Assembly: GCA_000224765.2 (NCBI GenBank)
Contig: AGAU01000107.1
Coordinates: 1-60,414 of the forward strand
DNA length: 60,414 bases
Direction: 5' to 3'
Origin: SAR324 cluster bacterium JCVI-SC AAA005
Lineage (GTDB): Bacteria; SAR324; NAC60-12
The notes under the pieces are model-generated. The model was not told the DNA's origin, did no database searches, and saw nothing but the letters and a program-made list of their open reading frames with translations. The position numbers were made by a program, and so were the translations under genes. Shown in pieces: positions 48,100 through 56,484 of this stretch (position 1 is its first letter; each line of letters starts with the position of its first letter).

Positions 48100-49107
48100 T
48101 CAAACAACATCTTCACCGGCACCTGCCATGATCAGTTTGCCTTCCTCCTCTAGCTTCTTCACGATCTTAATAATTTTCTGCTGCGCGGTTTCAACGTCTG
48201 AGACCTTGACTGGTCCCATATTTTCAAGGTCATCGTTCAACATTTCTGCAGCTCTCGTAGACATCGACTTCATGATCAATTCACGGACCGCATCACTGGC
48301 GGTCTTTAGTGCCATTGCTAAATCAGCTTTATCAACATCTTTGAGCACTGTTTGCATCTGCTTACTATCAATTAAAGTCAAATCCTCAAAGGTAAACATC
48401 AGCTCACGTATTTTTTCAGCAAGATCTGGATTTGATTCTTCAATTGTTGAAAGGATTCTTGTCTCAGAAGCCTTGTCGATAGAGTTCAAAATTTCGGCAA
48501 CGGGTGCAACGCCACCAACCTTGGTAACCATACTACCGGCTTGTTTCATTTCATCCGAGAGAACCTCGTTCAGTTCGTTCACCACACCTGGGGGAATACT
48601 GTCAAGAGAAGCAATTCTGTAGACAACATCCGCCTGCAGGTTTTCCGGCAAGGTTCTAAGCACCCCTGCTGCTTGGTCAATATTTGTAAGGTATGAAATG
48701 ATAAGAGCAATGGTTTGGGGATGTTCAGTGCGAATATAATTCGAAATCATGACTGGGTCCATATACTGTAAAGCGTCTAGCCCTACATCTTGGTCAGACG
48801 CATTCATTGACCCAGTAAGCTCCTTAGCTTTATCTGCTCCCAGTGCAGCGTTAAGAGCATTTTTGACGAAGTCTGGTGAAGCCATCAAATCTCCTCCACC
48901 TCCGTCAGAAATAGATTGTCTGTAAAATTCTTCTAATACTTGATCCAGTTCCTCCGAAGAAATGTCATTGAATCTAGTCATGTAGTAGCCAACTTGCTGA
49001 ATTTCGGCTTCTTCCAAGTTCTTCATGACTTCTGCCGCTCCCTCTTCGCCAAGTGCTAGTAAAAGGATTGCAGCTTTTTTAGGACCAGTGAGTTTACCTA
49101 CGGCCAT
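48100..49107 (-). CDS. fliG: Flagellar motor switch protein FliG
   Basis: FliG is the rotor protein that meets the stator and forms the switch with FliM and FliN. The N-terminal domain starts TGPKKAAILLLALGEEGAAEV; the EHPQ motif is at 128-131; MFTFEDL at 237-243 opens the C-terminal domain, which ends with the torque helix and charged residues in DAVRELIMKSMSTRAAEML. Length 335 is normal. GGAGG is a strong ribosome site. Its neighbours are glyQS rather than fliF and fliH, so the motor genes are scattered here. Confidence 0.97.
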   Translation of the reverse strand: MAVGKLTGPKKAAILLLALGEEGAAEVMKNLEEAEIQQVGYYMTRFNDISSEELDQVLEEFYRQSISDGGGGDLMASPDFVKNALNAALGADKAKELTGSMNASDQDVGLDALQYMDPVMISNYIRTEHPQTIALIISYLTNIDQAAGVLRTLPENLQADVVYRIASLDSIPPGVVNELNEVLSDEMKQAGSMVTKVGGVAPVAEILNSIDKASETRILSTIEESNPDLAEKIRELMFTFEDLTLIDSKQMQTVLKDVDKADLAMALKTASDAVRELIMKSMSTRAAEMLNDDLENMGPVKVSDVETAQQKIIKIVKKLEEEGKLIMAGAGEDVV

Positions 49108-49250
49108 TCAACCTCCATGTCTGGGCTTTAAGAATATCGCCACTATCCAAGTGACATCATTTAGAAATTATCAAAAATTTTATTCAGGAAAGAATCTACA
49201 CTCCTAACTCAAAAATGAGAAGTTCCTTGGCGTTTTTTCGGTCCGGAAGG

Positions 49251-49266
49251 GGGCACAACTACTGCA
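49251..49266 (+). promoter_or_regulatory. Candidate sigma-54 (-24/-12) promoter of the outer-membrane protein gene
   Basis: GGGCAC (49251-49256), five bases, then CTGCA (49262-49266) match the sigma-54 pattern TGGCAC-N5-TTGCA, with GG and GC exactly 12 bp apart. The site ends 40 bp before the ATG at 49307, a suitable leader. It fits a cell that uses sigma-54 for envelope or motility genes, but one match can arise by chance. Confidence 0.4.
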
Positions 49267-49306
49267 TTTTGATGGCAAAATTAAAATAAATTCTTTTTGG
49301 CTAGTC

Positions 49307-50632
49307 ATGAGACTTTTACTACTGATCCTTCTTTTTTTCAATCTCTCAAGTTTGCTGCAAGCACAAACTTACGACACCTCTTACTCGGAACTGCGTCGAC
49401 CAGGACAGGCAGTAAGAAACCTTGGCATGGGAAATACAGGGGTAGCGCTGAGTGCTGATGAATCCGCACTCTACTACAATCCAGCAGGATTGGGCAGTGT
49501 CGACAGCTTAATGCTGAACGTCAGTTTCCTTCTTGAAATTCCTGCCATAAGCGAACTTCAAGAGACGCAAGACCAGCTTTCCCAAGGTGCCAGTGTAACA
49601 ATTGATTTGAAACACATTAGAAGTTTAAATTCATTCAGTTTCATCTTACCTTTCGGGGACTGGTTTACAGTTGGTGCAATTTACTCACTCGAATACAATG
49701 TTGATTTTGCAATAACAATTGATTCTTCAGGTACAACAGCTAACGAACAAACAATAAATAAAATAAAAAATAGTAATATCGTTCTCGGCTTAGGTGAAGA
49801 TAATCACTTAAGAGCTGGTTTTGCAGTTTCGCCTGGGAGCGGTCAGTGGGTTTGGGGTTTTCAATCTAATAGTTTCAATCGAAGAGAGCAGCCAATCACA
49901 AAACTAACCCTGGAAGAAATTTCTGACAACATAATTACAATAGCTGAACTGAATTCTTTGAGCGATAATTTGACCGCTGCTGCTGATAACATTTCAAATC
50001 CAGCCATTGATTTTAATTTTATCGATAACATGACCAATAAAATCCAAAACGTTGAACTTTCTAAATTCGGTGAAACTCTAGAATCAAAATATGCTTGTTA
50101 CCAATCCCGCAAAACAGCAAGTTCGTACAGCATAGGCTTCCAGCGAAGAGCTTCTTCTGCATCTTGGCTTAGAATGTCGATTGGTGCAGTAGCACATAAT
50201 GTAGGACATCTAGAATTTGGTAGTTCTATTAATTGTCCCAGAAACCATATGCCGGAATACGACATTGGCTTCTCAGCCCAACCAAAATTTGGCCCTGTCC
50301 GTTTCCTCTTTGCGGCTGATATTCGTGATTTTACCTACGCTAACGCAAATGACACCTATTGTTTTGAAAACAAAGGCAGTCCGGGATGTCTTCAGAAGAG
50401 ATTTAATTGGGGGTGGGAATTGGGTTTTCTACCAATTGATTCAGGTGCAAACTTCGTTTCAGTAAGAGGTGGCGTCAGTCAAAATAGACCGACGTGGGGT
50501 GCTGAAATCAATCCATTTATCTTTTTCCGTTTTTTGACAATCGAATATGCACACTACACAGAAAGTATGGGACAAGAAGCAGGGGACCAGACAAATGCTC
50601 GTGATGTAATTCAACTTCGATTTGCATTCTGA
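49307..50632 (+). CDS. Outer-membrane beta-barrel protein (PorV/UPF0164-like)
   Basis: A signal peptide (MRLLLLILLFFNLSSLLQAQ) is followed by GQAVRNLGMGNTGVALSADESALYYNPAGLG, the N-terminal pattern of PorV/PorQ, UPF0164 and FadL-like barrels. The rest has alternating strands and ends in QLRFAF, with a terminal Phe as needed for Bam insertion. Length 441. Role unknown: transport or a secretion accessory are the family options. It precedes ispD by 39 bp and is divergent from fliG. Confidence 0.75.
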   Translation: MRLLLLILLFFNLSSLLQAQTYDTSYSELRRPGQAVRNLGMGNTGVALSADESALYYNPAGLGSVDSLMLNVSFLLEIPAISELQETQDQLSQGASVTIDLKHIRSLNSFSFILPFGDWFTVGAIYSLEYNVDFAITIDSSGTTANEQTINKIKNSNIVLGLGEDNHLRAGFAVSPGSGQWVWGFQSNSFNRREQPITKLTLEEISDNIITIAELNSLSDNLTAAADNISNPAIDFNFIDNMTNKIQNVELSKFGETLESKYACYQSRKTASSYSIGFQRRASSASWLRMSIGAVAHNVGHLEFGSSINCPRNHMPEYDIGFSAQPKFGPVRFLFAADIRDFTYANANDTYCFENKGSPGCLQKRFNWGWELGFLPIDSGANFVSVRGGVSQNRPTWGAEINPFIFFRFLTIEYAHYTESMGQEAGDQTNARDVIQLRFAF

Positions 50633-50671
50633 GTGATACTGTAACATCAAGTGATTTGAACTCTCCAAAGA

Positions 50672-51355
50672 ATGACACCAGTTGCTGCAATCCTACCAGC
50701 TGCCGGGCAAGGCAGGCGTATGGGTGCTAGTCAGAATAAACTTTTCCTTCCACTAAACGATTCGAGCGTAATAGAAGAGACACTACGTAAAGTAATTAGT
50801 CACCCGCAAATCTGCCACATTTACTTAGTCTATAATCAAGAAGACCACGAATTATTAAAATCGTTACGCTCACTACCAGATCTAACATTAGTCTTAGGTG
50901 GGGAAAGACGGCAAGACTCTGTGGCCGCAGCATTAGCACAAATTCAAACAGATCGTCTGGTTGAAAAAGTTATCGTGCACGATGCAGCACGACCACTTTG
51001 CTCAACAGACTTGATCAGCCGGGTCATTAGAGCACTGGAGCATTATCCGGCAGTCATTCCTGTCATTCCACTAAAAGACACAATTCGCAAAATTATTGGT
51101 GATCATGTCAAGTTGGTAAATCGACAAGATTATGTGTCGACTCAAACCCCACAAGGTTTTCATTTGTCATCTTACTGGCAAGCTACTCTTCAGTCTCAGC
51201 AGGAGGACTGGGACGTTACAGATGATGCTTCTCTGCTTGAAAAAACAGGAATTCCTGTGCATCTCATACCCGGAGAGGAAACAAATCTTAAAATCACAAC
51301 ACCTCTGGACTTGGAGTTTGCGAGGTTTCTTTCGAACCATTCCTTCAACCAATAG
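50672..51355 (+). CDS. ispD: 2-C-methyl-D-erythritol 4-phosphate cytidylyltransferase
   Basis: IspD makes CDP-methylerythritol in the non-mevalonate isoprenoid pathway. The nucleotide loop AAGQGRRMG with Lys in SQNKLFLPL, GGERRQDSVAAAL and VHDAARPL, and TQTPQGF and DDASLLE, are the family blocks. Length 227. ispF, often next, is absent; the secretin gene follows after 14 bp. Confidence 0.96.
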   Translation: MTPVAAILPAAGQGRRMGASQNKLFLPLNDSSVIEETLRKVISHPQICHIYLVYNQEDHELLKSLRSLPDLTLVLGGERRQDSVAAALAQIQTDRLVEKVIVHDAARPLCSTDLISRVIRALEHYPAVIPVIPLKDTIRKIIGDHVKLVNRQDYVSTQTPQGFHLSSYWQATLQSQQEDWDVTDDASLLEKTGIPVHLIPGEETNLKITTPLDLEFARFLSNHSFNQ

Positions 51356-51369
51356 ACCAATCAACTTTC

Positions 51370-54063
51370 ATGAATTTTCACTTGTCGCGGATTCACAAGT
51401 TCCTTACTGCATTGATGCTGCTATGTTTTTTTTCATTAATTCTGTCTGTTTATGCACAAGAAGATTTGGAAGTTGATAATGCCACGGTAGAAATGCGGGC
51501 ACGATTTGAAGCCCTTTCAAAGGATGTCTCGATCAACTTACCTCCCACCCTGGTTCTTCAAGAATTTATAAAGATTATTGCCATTGAAACCAACACGGTT
51601 TTTCTCTACGAGGAGAAAAATTTACGTGGTCAGATGTCGATCACTGCTCCTCCAAATCTAAAAGTATCTGCCAAAGACGCGCTTTATTTCTTTGAGAAAA
51701 TTCTGCAGACCCAAGGTCTCGCTTTAGTACCTAGAGCCAACAGTAACGTCGTGGAAATCCTTCCCGCTGCGGAGGCCCGTTTTCTCAGACTTAACATCTC
51801 AAAAGAAGTACCCCTAGACACTGATCAGGAATTTGTGATGCGATTGATCAGCTTCAAACACGCTGATCTAAAGAGAATACAAGCGACACTACAACCGATC
51901 TTCTCTAAAGCTGGGGCGATGCTTATTTATGAACCTTTAGAGATGTTAATGGTCTTGGACAATGCTGCAAACGTGGAACGAATTGAAGAAATTATTGAAA
52001 TGCTTGATGTCCCAGCGCCAGAAGGTGTGGGACAGGAAGTCACACTTTTTTCACCAAAACACAGTGATATTAAAGAATTACATAAAACCGTCACAGATCT
52101 ATATGCTAATTTGCAACGGAGTGGGAAAGCAATCACATTCAAACTGGTTATTGAAGAGCGCATGAACGCGCTTTTCATTGTTGCAAATAAGCCAGTTACA
52201 GAGGAGTTGATCAGTTTCCTGGAAAAAATCGATGTCCCTGTTGAGGGCAAACAAATGACCATTCAAAGGTTGCGTTACCTCAAGCCTCAGGAAGTGATCG
52301 GTTTGCTACAGACTGTATTCCCTAAAACCGCCTCAGTGCAACTTGTGCCTTTTGATCCAATGAATGCTGTTGTGATCCTTGCCAGCGCAATCAGTACGGG
52401 AAGTGCGGTCAGCTTAATTGAGCAGTTAGATGTTGAAAGAGAACGTGGAGTTGAAATAACGATACATCCAGTAAGTTTTGCTGAAGCAGGACCACTCGGT
52501 CAATTATTGGCCTCAATTTTCACTGATCAGATTGTTCAAGGGCAAGACAAAGGAGAAACGGCGAAATCAAGCCCTGTTAAAATAATCCCCGAAACAAGAC
52601 TAAACGCGCTTATAATTATTGCAGATGGATTCACCACTGAACGAATTATAGAGCTTGCTGAGCGCCTAGATATTCCTCAACAAGCAGCGGGTAATGTCGT
52701 ATATGAATTAGTACCACTCAAGTTCACTCGCGCAGATACCATGTCAGGTTTACTGACTAATGTTTTCTCAGAAATAAAAGTGGTCGAAAAAGAAGGAGAG
52801 AATAAAAGCCAAAAGACTAATTCCTTTAAGATAATCCCAGAACCCCGATTAAACGCTCTCATCGTCATTACAGACCAAAAGAAACTCTCACAATTGAAAA
52901 GTCTACTGGAAATGCTAGACGTTTTCCAAGAGGAAGACAGGGCTCAAAGTAACTTCCGATTATACTCACTCAAGCACGCTGTTGCCAAGGATATGGCACC
53001 ATTGTTACTTGAATTAACAGGAAGAATCAGTGAGATAGCAACACAAACAGAAGCAAAGAATAAAGAAACTGCTGATGACCAACCAAGCCAAGCTGTCGAA
53101 AAAATTGGAGAAATCTCTATAACATCTGATGAGGCAACCAATTCACTATTGATATTTGCACCACCTGAAACGTTACCCACACTCGAGGAGATCATTTCAA
53201 GATTAGACGTACCTCGCTTACAGGTTTATGTGGAAGCCATGCTTATGGAAATCACTCTGACTAAGAGTCTGGACTTGGGTGTTAACTGGCGTGTCGCTGG
53301 TGAAGATGATGGTCGAATTAGTACTGGGGGATTCCCAGGAACATCTCCATTTAATGCAACTACAGCTACAGCAGCAGGTCAAAATGCGGCTTTTGGTATT
53401 GTTGGCGGTGAAATAGAATTTGGTGGTCAACAATATTTCAGTTTTGGAGCCTTCATAAGGGCCACTCAACAAGACCAAGATGTTGATATTCTTGCCAATC
53501 CTCAGATCATGATGCTTAATAATGTCTCTTCAAGCATTAATGTTACAACGAACACTCCAGTTTCTACAAGAACAGTAACAAACAACAATGGTGTAACCAC
53601 AACGGAAACTGAATTTAAAGACATTGGTATTAAACTTACCATTAAGCCTCAAATTAGCGGTGAAGATAGCATTCGTCTAGAGATACAACAAGAATCAAGT
53701 AATATAGTCACAAGTGGTGCAACCAGTGCGCAGACTGCTATTACAACATTCAAAAGAGAGCTTAGTACTACAGTGGTAACCAGAGATAATGAGATTGTTG
53801 TGTTAGGTGGATTAATCAACGAAACTCGACGGAATTCAGCAAATTCAGTCCCAGGATTTCGAGATTTACCTTTGATTGGGGGGCTTTTTGCCAGCAGCAG
53901 TGATACTACAGATAAAACAAATCTCCTGCTGTTTATAAGGCCAAAAATTATTCGTACCCAAAATGACCTCAGGAAAGTCACACGAGGTGCGAAATCACGG
54001 TATGAATCATCAAACACTGGAGATACCGCTGAGCAACTTATGAAAGAGATGAACCTTGACTGA
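51370..54063 (+). CDS. gspD: Type II secretion secretin GspD with six N1-like domains
   Basis: The outer-membrane channel of type II secretion has a signal peptide (cut after VYA), an N0 domain (about 53-130), then six N1/N2/N3-like repeats by eye (about 153-216, 223-291, 296-356, 362-436, 443-518 and 528-614), each ending in an ERIxELIxxLDVP-type helix. The secretin domain (616-862) carries VPGFRDLPLIGGLF and ends LLLFIRPKIIRT. Standard GspD has three such repeats and about 650-700 residues, so this one (897) has a longer periplasmic stack. Other gsp genes are not in the window. scpA begins within its last codons. Confidence 0.92.
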   Translation: MNFHLSRIHKFLTALMLLCFFSLILSVYAQEDLEVDNATVEMRARFEALSKDVSINLPPTLVLQEFIKIIAIETNTVFLYEEKNLRGQMSITAPPNLKVSAKDALYFFEKILQTQGLALVPRANSNVVEILPAAEARFLRLNISKEVPLDTDQEFVMRLISFKHADLKRIQATLQPIFSKAGAMLIYEPLEMLMVLDNAANVERIEEIIEMLDVPAPEGVGQEVTLFSPKHSDIKELHKTVTDLYANLQRSGKAITFKLVIEERMNALFIVANKPVTEELISFLEKIDVPVEGKQMTIQRLRYLKPQEVIGLLQTVFPKTASVQLVPFDPMNAVVILASAISTGSAVSLIEQLDVERERGVEITIHPVSFAEAGPLGQLLASIFTDQIVQGQDKGETAKSSPVKIIPETRLNALIIIADGFTTERIIELAERLDIPQQAAGNVVYELVPLKFTRADTMSGLLTNVFSEIKVVEKEGENKSQKTNSFKIIPEPRLNALIVITDQKKLSQLKSLLEMLDVFQEEDRAQSNFRLYSLKHAVAKDMAPLLLELTGRISEIATQTEAKNKETADDQPSQAVEKIGEISITSDEATNSLLIFAPPETLPTLEEIISRLDVPRLQVYVEAMLMEITLTKSLDLGVNWRVAGEDDGRISTGGFPGTSPFNATTATAAGQNAAFGIVGGEIEFGGQQYFSFGAFIRATQQDQDVDILANPQIMMLNNVSSSINVTTNTPVSTRTVTNNNGVTTTETEFKDIGIKLTIKPQISGEDSIRLEIQQESSNIVTSGATSAQTAITTFKRELSTTVVTRDNEIVVLGGLINETRRNSANSVPGFRDLPLIGGLFASSSDTTDKTNLLLFIRPKIIRTQNDLRKVTRGAKSRYESSNTGDTAEQLMKEMNLD

Positions 54064-54889
54064 GTTGGAAGCTGTTCCAATATTGGGAATCTTTCCCGAT
54101 CGTGAGAAACCCCTCGAAGTAAAAATTGAAATATTTGAGGGGCCACTTGAACTACTACTCCATATGATTCGAAAGAAAAAAGTCTCAATTGATGAAGTTA
54201 GGCTGGCAGATCTAACCGCAGCTTACCTAGATTATATACGAGCATTACAATCGGTTGATTTAGACATTGCTGGGGAATTCTTAGAAATTGCTGCCACCCT
54301 AATCCTTATTAAGTCTAGAACCCTTATTTCAAAGCCAAAAGTTGAGGAGAGTGATGAGGAAGAAGATCCGGAAGAAACACTTCGACGGCGTCTGGTGGAG
54401 TATCAACGCTTTAAAGATGCTGCTTATACAATCGGTTCTAGAGATTGGCTCGGTAGAGATGTATTCCCACGAGGAGAAGAGGATATTGAGGTGTCTGCCC
54501 ATAAAGTAGGTGAGATTAGTACAACTCACACTTTGTCAGAGGACATTTCACTCATTGATTTATTAGATTCTTTTAAACAGATTATGCAACGGAGTCCAAG
54601 AATACAGTACCACCAAGTGGAACCAGAAAAATACCGAATCGAAGATAGAATCCTTGAACTGCTAAACATGCTTCAGACAAAAAATAGCCTCTTATTTGAG
54701 CATCTCTTCCCAAGATTTCAGAATAAAAAATACTTTATACTTACATTTCTAGCAGTCCTTGAAATGCTGAAGTATCGATTGATTCAAGTTGTACAGTCAG
54801 AAAGTTTTGGTCCAATTCACTGTATTTCACACCCAGAACTAGAAAAGACTCTTCCGAATTGGCATAAGTTAGAGAGCTTATATTTATGA
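54056..54889 (+). CDS. scpA: Segregation and condensation protein A
   Basis: ScpA is the kleisin that bridges SMC heads in the bacterial condensin. EIFEGPLELLLHMIRKKKVSIDEVRLADLTAAYLDYI at the N-terminus and a C-terminal winged helix (LLFEHLFPRFQNKKYFILTFLAVLEMLKY) define it. The start is TTG at 54056, overlapping gspD by 8 bp. scpB, usually next, is missing here; the ATG of a broken gene overlaps the stop instead. Confidence 0.93.
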   Translation: MTELEAVPILGIFPDREKPLEVKIEIFEGPLELLLHMIRKKKVSIDEVRLADLTAAYLDYIRALQSVDLDIAGEFLEIAATLILIKSRTLISKPKVEESDEEEDPEETLRRRLVEYQRFKDAAYTIGSRDWLGRDVFPRGEEDIEVSAHKVGEISTTHTLSEDISLIDLLDSFKQIMQRSPRIQYHQVEPEKYRIEDRILELLNMLQTKNSLLFEHLFPRFQNKKYFILTFLAVLEMLKYRLIQVVQSESFGPIHCISHPELEKTLPNWHKLESLYL

Positions 54890-55800
54890 AACAATATTGT
54901 GGTGAATATTCGCTTAACTTGAATGAACCTATGGGCGGAACAGCTGGTCATGCAGAGCACTTCTTTTTCATGACTTGGCCAAAAACTTAGTGGGGACGAA
55001 AAGCCTTTCAAGATTTAGATAGAGCTTCGACATCTCATTACTCTGAAGTGGAAAGATATTCAGGGGGAAATACACGGAGGAACTTTAACCAGGTTAATTC
55101 AGCATCCAGGCCAATAGAATTAGAAGGATTAAAAACATGTGCTTATCCAGAAGGGATTCTTTACGACAACATTCCAACCAAAGAGGTTTTTTAGATTTGG
55201 AAAATCAACTAAAGGGAAATTTCAAAAAAACCACATACCGAAATCTCTGTCAAGTAATCGACAGCTGTTTATCTGTACCGATGGCAGGCATGATCAATGC
55301 TGCGCCAAATTTGGACAGCAGCTTTTGATACACTAAGAAAATCAATTCCCGATACAGATCATACTGTAGAGATTTGGGAATCATCACACCTTGGTGGGCA
55401 TCGCTTCGCACCAACAGTTCTGGTCATGCCAGGCTGTAAGATGTACGGCCAAGTAAAACCTAGTTTGATAAATGCATTACTGTACGGTGAGTTTCCATCT
55501 AAACTTCACCGGGAAATGTCTTTCACCCGGCTTGCCTACAAGTTGTCGAACTAGAAATGCGAAAATTTCTGACAGATGGACAGTTTAATAGTGAAATTCA
55601 AATCACTCAAGAAGCGTTTCCAACCAAAAACTTATTTGAAGCTTACTTCTGTTTAAAAGAAGATCCAAAAGTTAATTGGAAATTAAAATTATATCATCAA
55701 GAAATTTGGTGGACCAAACTCTTGTAAAGAATTAAGTGCTGATAAACCTCGCTTGCTTTGGGTCAAAGACAGTATTGAGGAAATCAGGATCGATTACTAA
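54886..55800 (+). pseudogene. Broken sucrase/ferredoxin-like family gene
   Basis: Starting in ATGA overlap with scpA, the frame reads CGEYSLNLNEPMGGTAGHAEHFF, then is cut by TAG at 54988 and TAG at 55192. The homology goes on in another frame with RQLFICTDGRHDQCCAKFGQQLL (about 55260-55330), then a third with VEIWESSHLGGHRFAPTVLVMPG (about 55370-55435), then further fragments to TAA 55798. CTxGxxDxCCxKFG and SSHxGGHRFAPT are the two hallmarks of the sucrase/ferredoxin-like (thioredoxin-like [2Fe-2S]) family. At least two stops and three frame changes mean it is inactive. No other gene fits this 920 bp. Confidence 0.8.
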
Positions 55801-55812
55801 GGAGCTCTGAAC

Positions 55813-56484
55813 ATGGCAGACATGTCCCAAGATGATTTAGATTCTATTTTCGGAGGAGAGGAAGGATCTGAAGCGCCTCCTGCAGAAGTAAGTTCCGAAG
55901 AAAGTGTTGAGAACCTATTTGGAGGAGGCGACGATGATGGAGAAAACACACCAGTAGCTACAGAAAGCTCTTCAGTCGATGACCTGTTTGATGGTAAAGA
56001 AACAGAGATTTCTGGGGTTGATATAGGTGCAACTGATCTTGATTCATTATCAGGAAATTCAGAAAACACAGCTACTGTAAGTGGAGTGGATTTAGGTAGC
56101 TTTGGCCCATCTGGGGGGGATACTGACCAAATGGGTGACATGGACAGCATGCTGAACATTGTTGATGAACAGACTGTTGAAACAGAAGGTGACGACCCCC
56201 CGCCTAATGTCGACGTAAATTTCCTTATGGAAATGCCTTTGACCGTCACTTTTGAAGTTGGCCGTGCAAAAATGAGCATAAGTGATTTGCTCTCTTTGGG
56301 TCAGGGTTCCGTTCTAGAATTGCACCGTTTAGTGGGGGAAGATCTTGATGTATTCGTGAACGGAAAGCTTGTTGCGCGGGGTGAAGTAGTAGTTTATAAA
56401 GAAAAATTTGGTGCAAGAATCACAGAGATCATTTCTCCCACTGACCGTGTCAAACGGATGGCAGGCATGGACCGTTATCGGTGA
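55813..56484 (+). CDS. fliN: Flagellar motor switch protein FliN with long acidic N-terminal tail
   Basis: The C-terminal SpoA domain (about 135-215; FLMEMPLTVTFEVGRAKMSI, GSVLELHRLVGEDLDVFVNGKLVARGEVVV, FGARITEIISPTDRVKRM) is standard FliN. The first 130 residues are acidic and glycine-rich and contain MSQDDLDSIFGG, which looks like the FliM N-terminal CheY-binding peptide (SQDEIDALL), plus related copies SVENLFGGG (31-39), SVDDLFDGK (54-62) and TDLDSLSGN (74-82). Typical FliN is about 100-140 residues; this one has 223. Its 3' end overlaps the convergent helicase gene by 10 bp. Confidence 0.93.
   Translation: MADMSQDDLDSIFGGEEGSEAPPAEVSSEESVENLFGGGDDDGENTPVATESSSVDDLFDGKETEISGVDIGATDLDSLSGNSENTATVSGVDLGSFGPSGGDTDQMGDMDSMLNIVDEQTVETEGDDPPPNVDVNFLMEMPLTVTFEVGRAKMSISDLLSLGQGSVLELHRLVGEDLDVFVNGKLVARGEVVVYKEKFGARITEIISPTDRVKRMAGMDRYR

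Noticed and set aside
48080..48622. Ser/Ile-rich 180-codon plus-strand frame
   Set aside because: It is antisense to fliG, and its composition reflects the codon use of the FliG helices.
55139..55554. Two separate small genes in the scpA-fliN gap
   Set aside because: The overlapping frames carry successive parts of one family (sucrase/ferredoxin-like), so they are pieces of a single broken gene.
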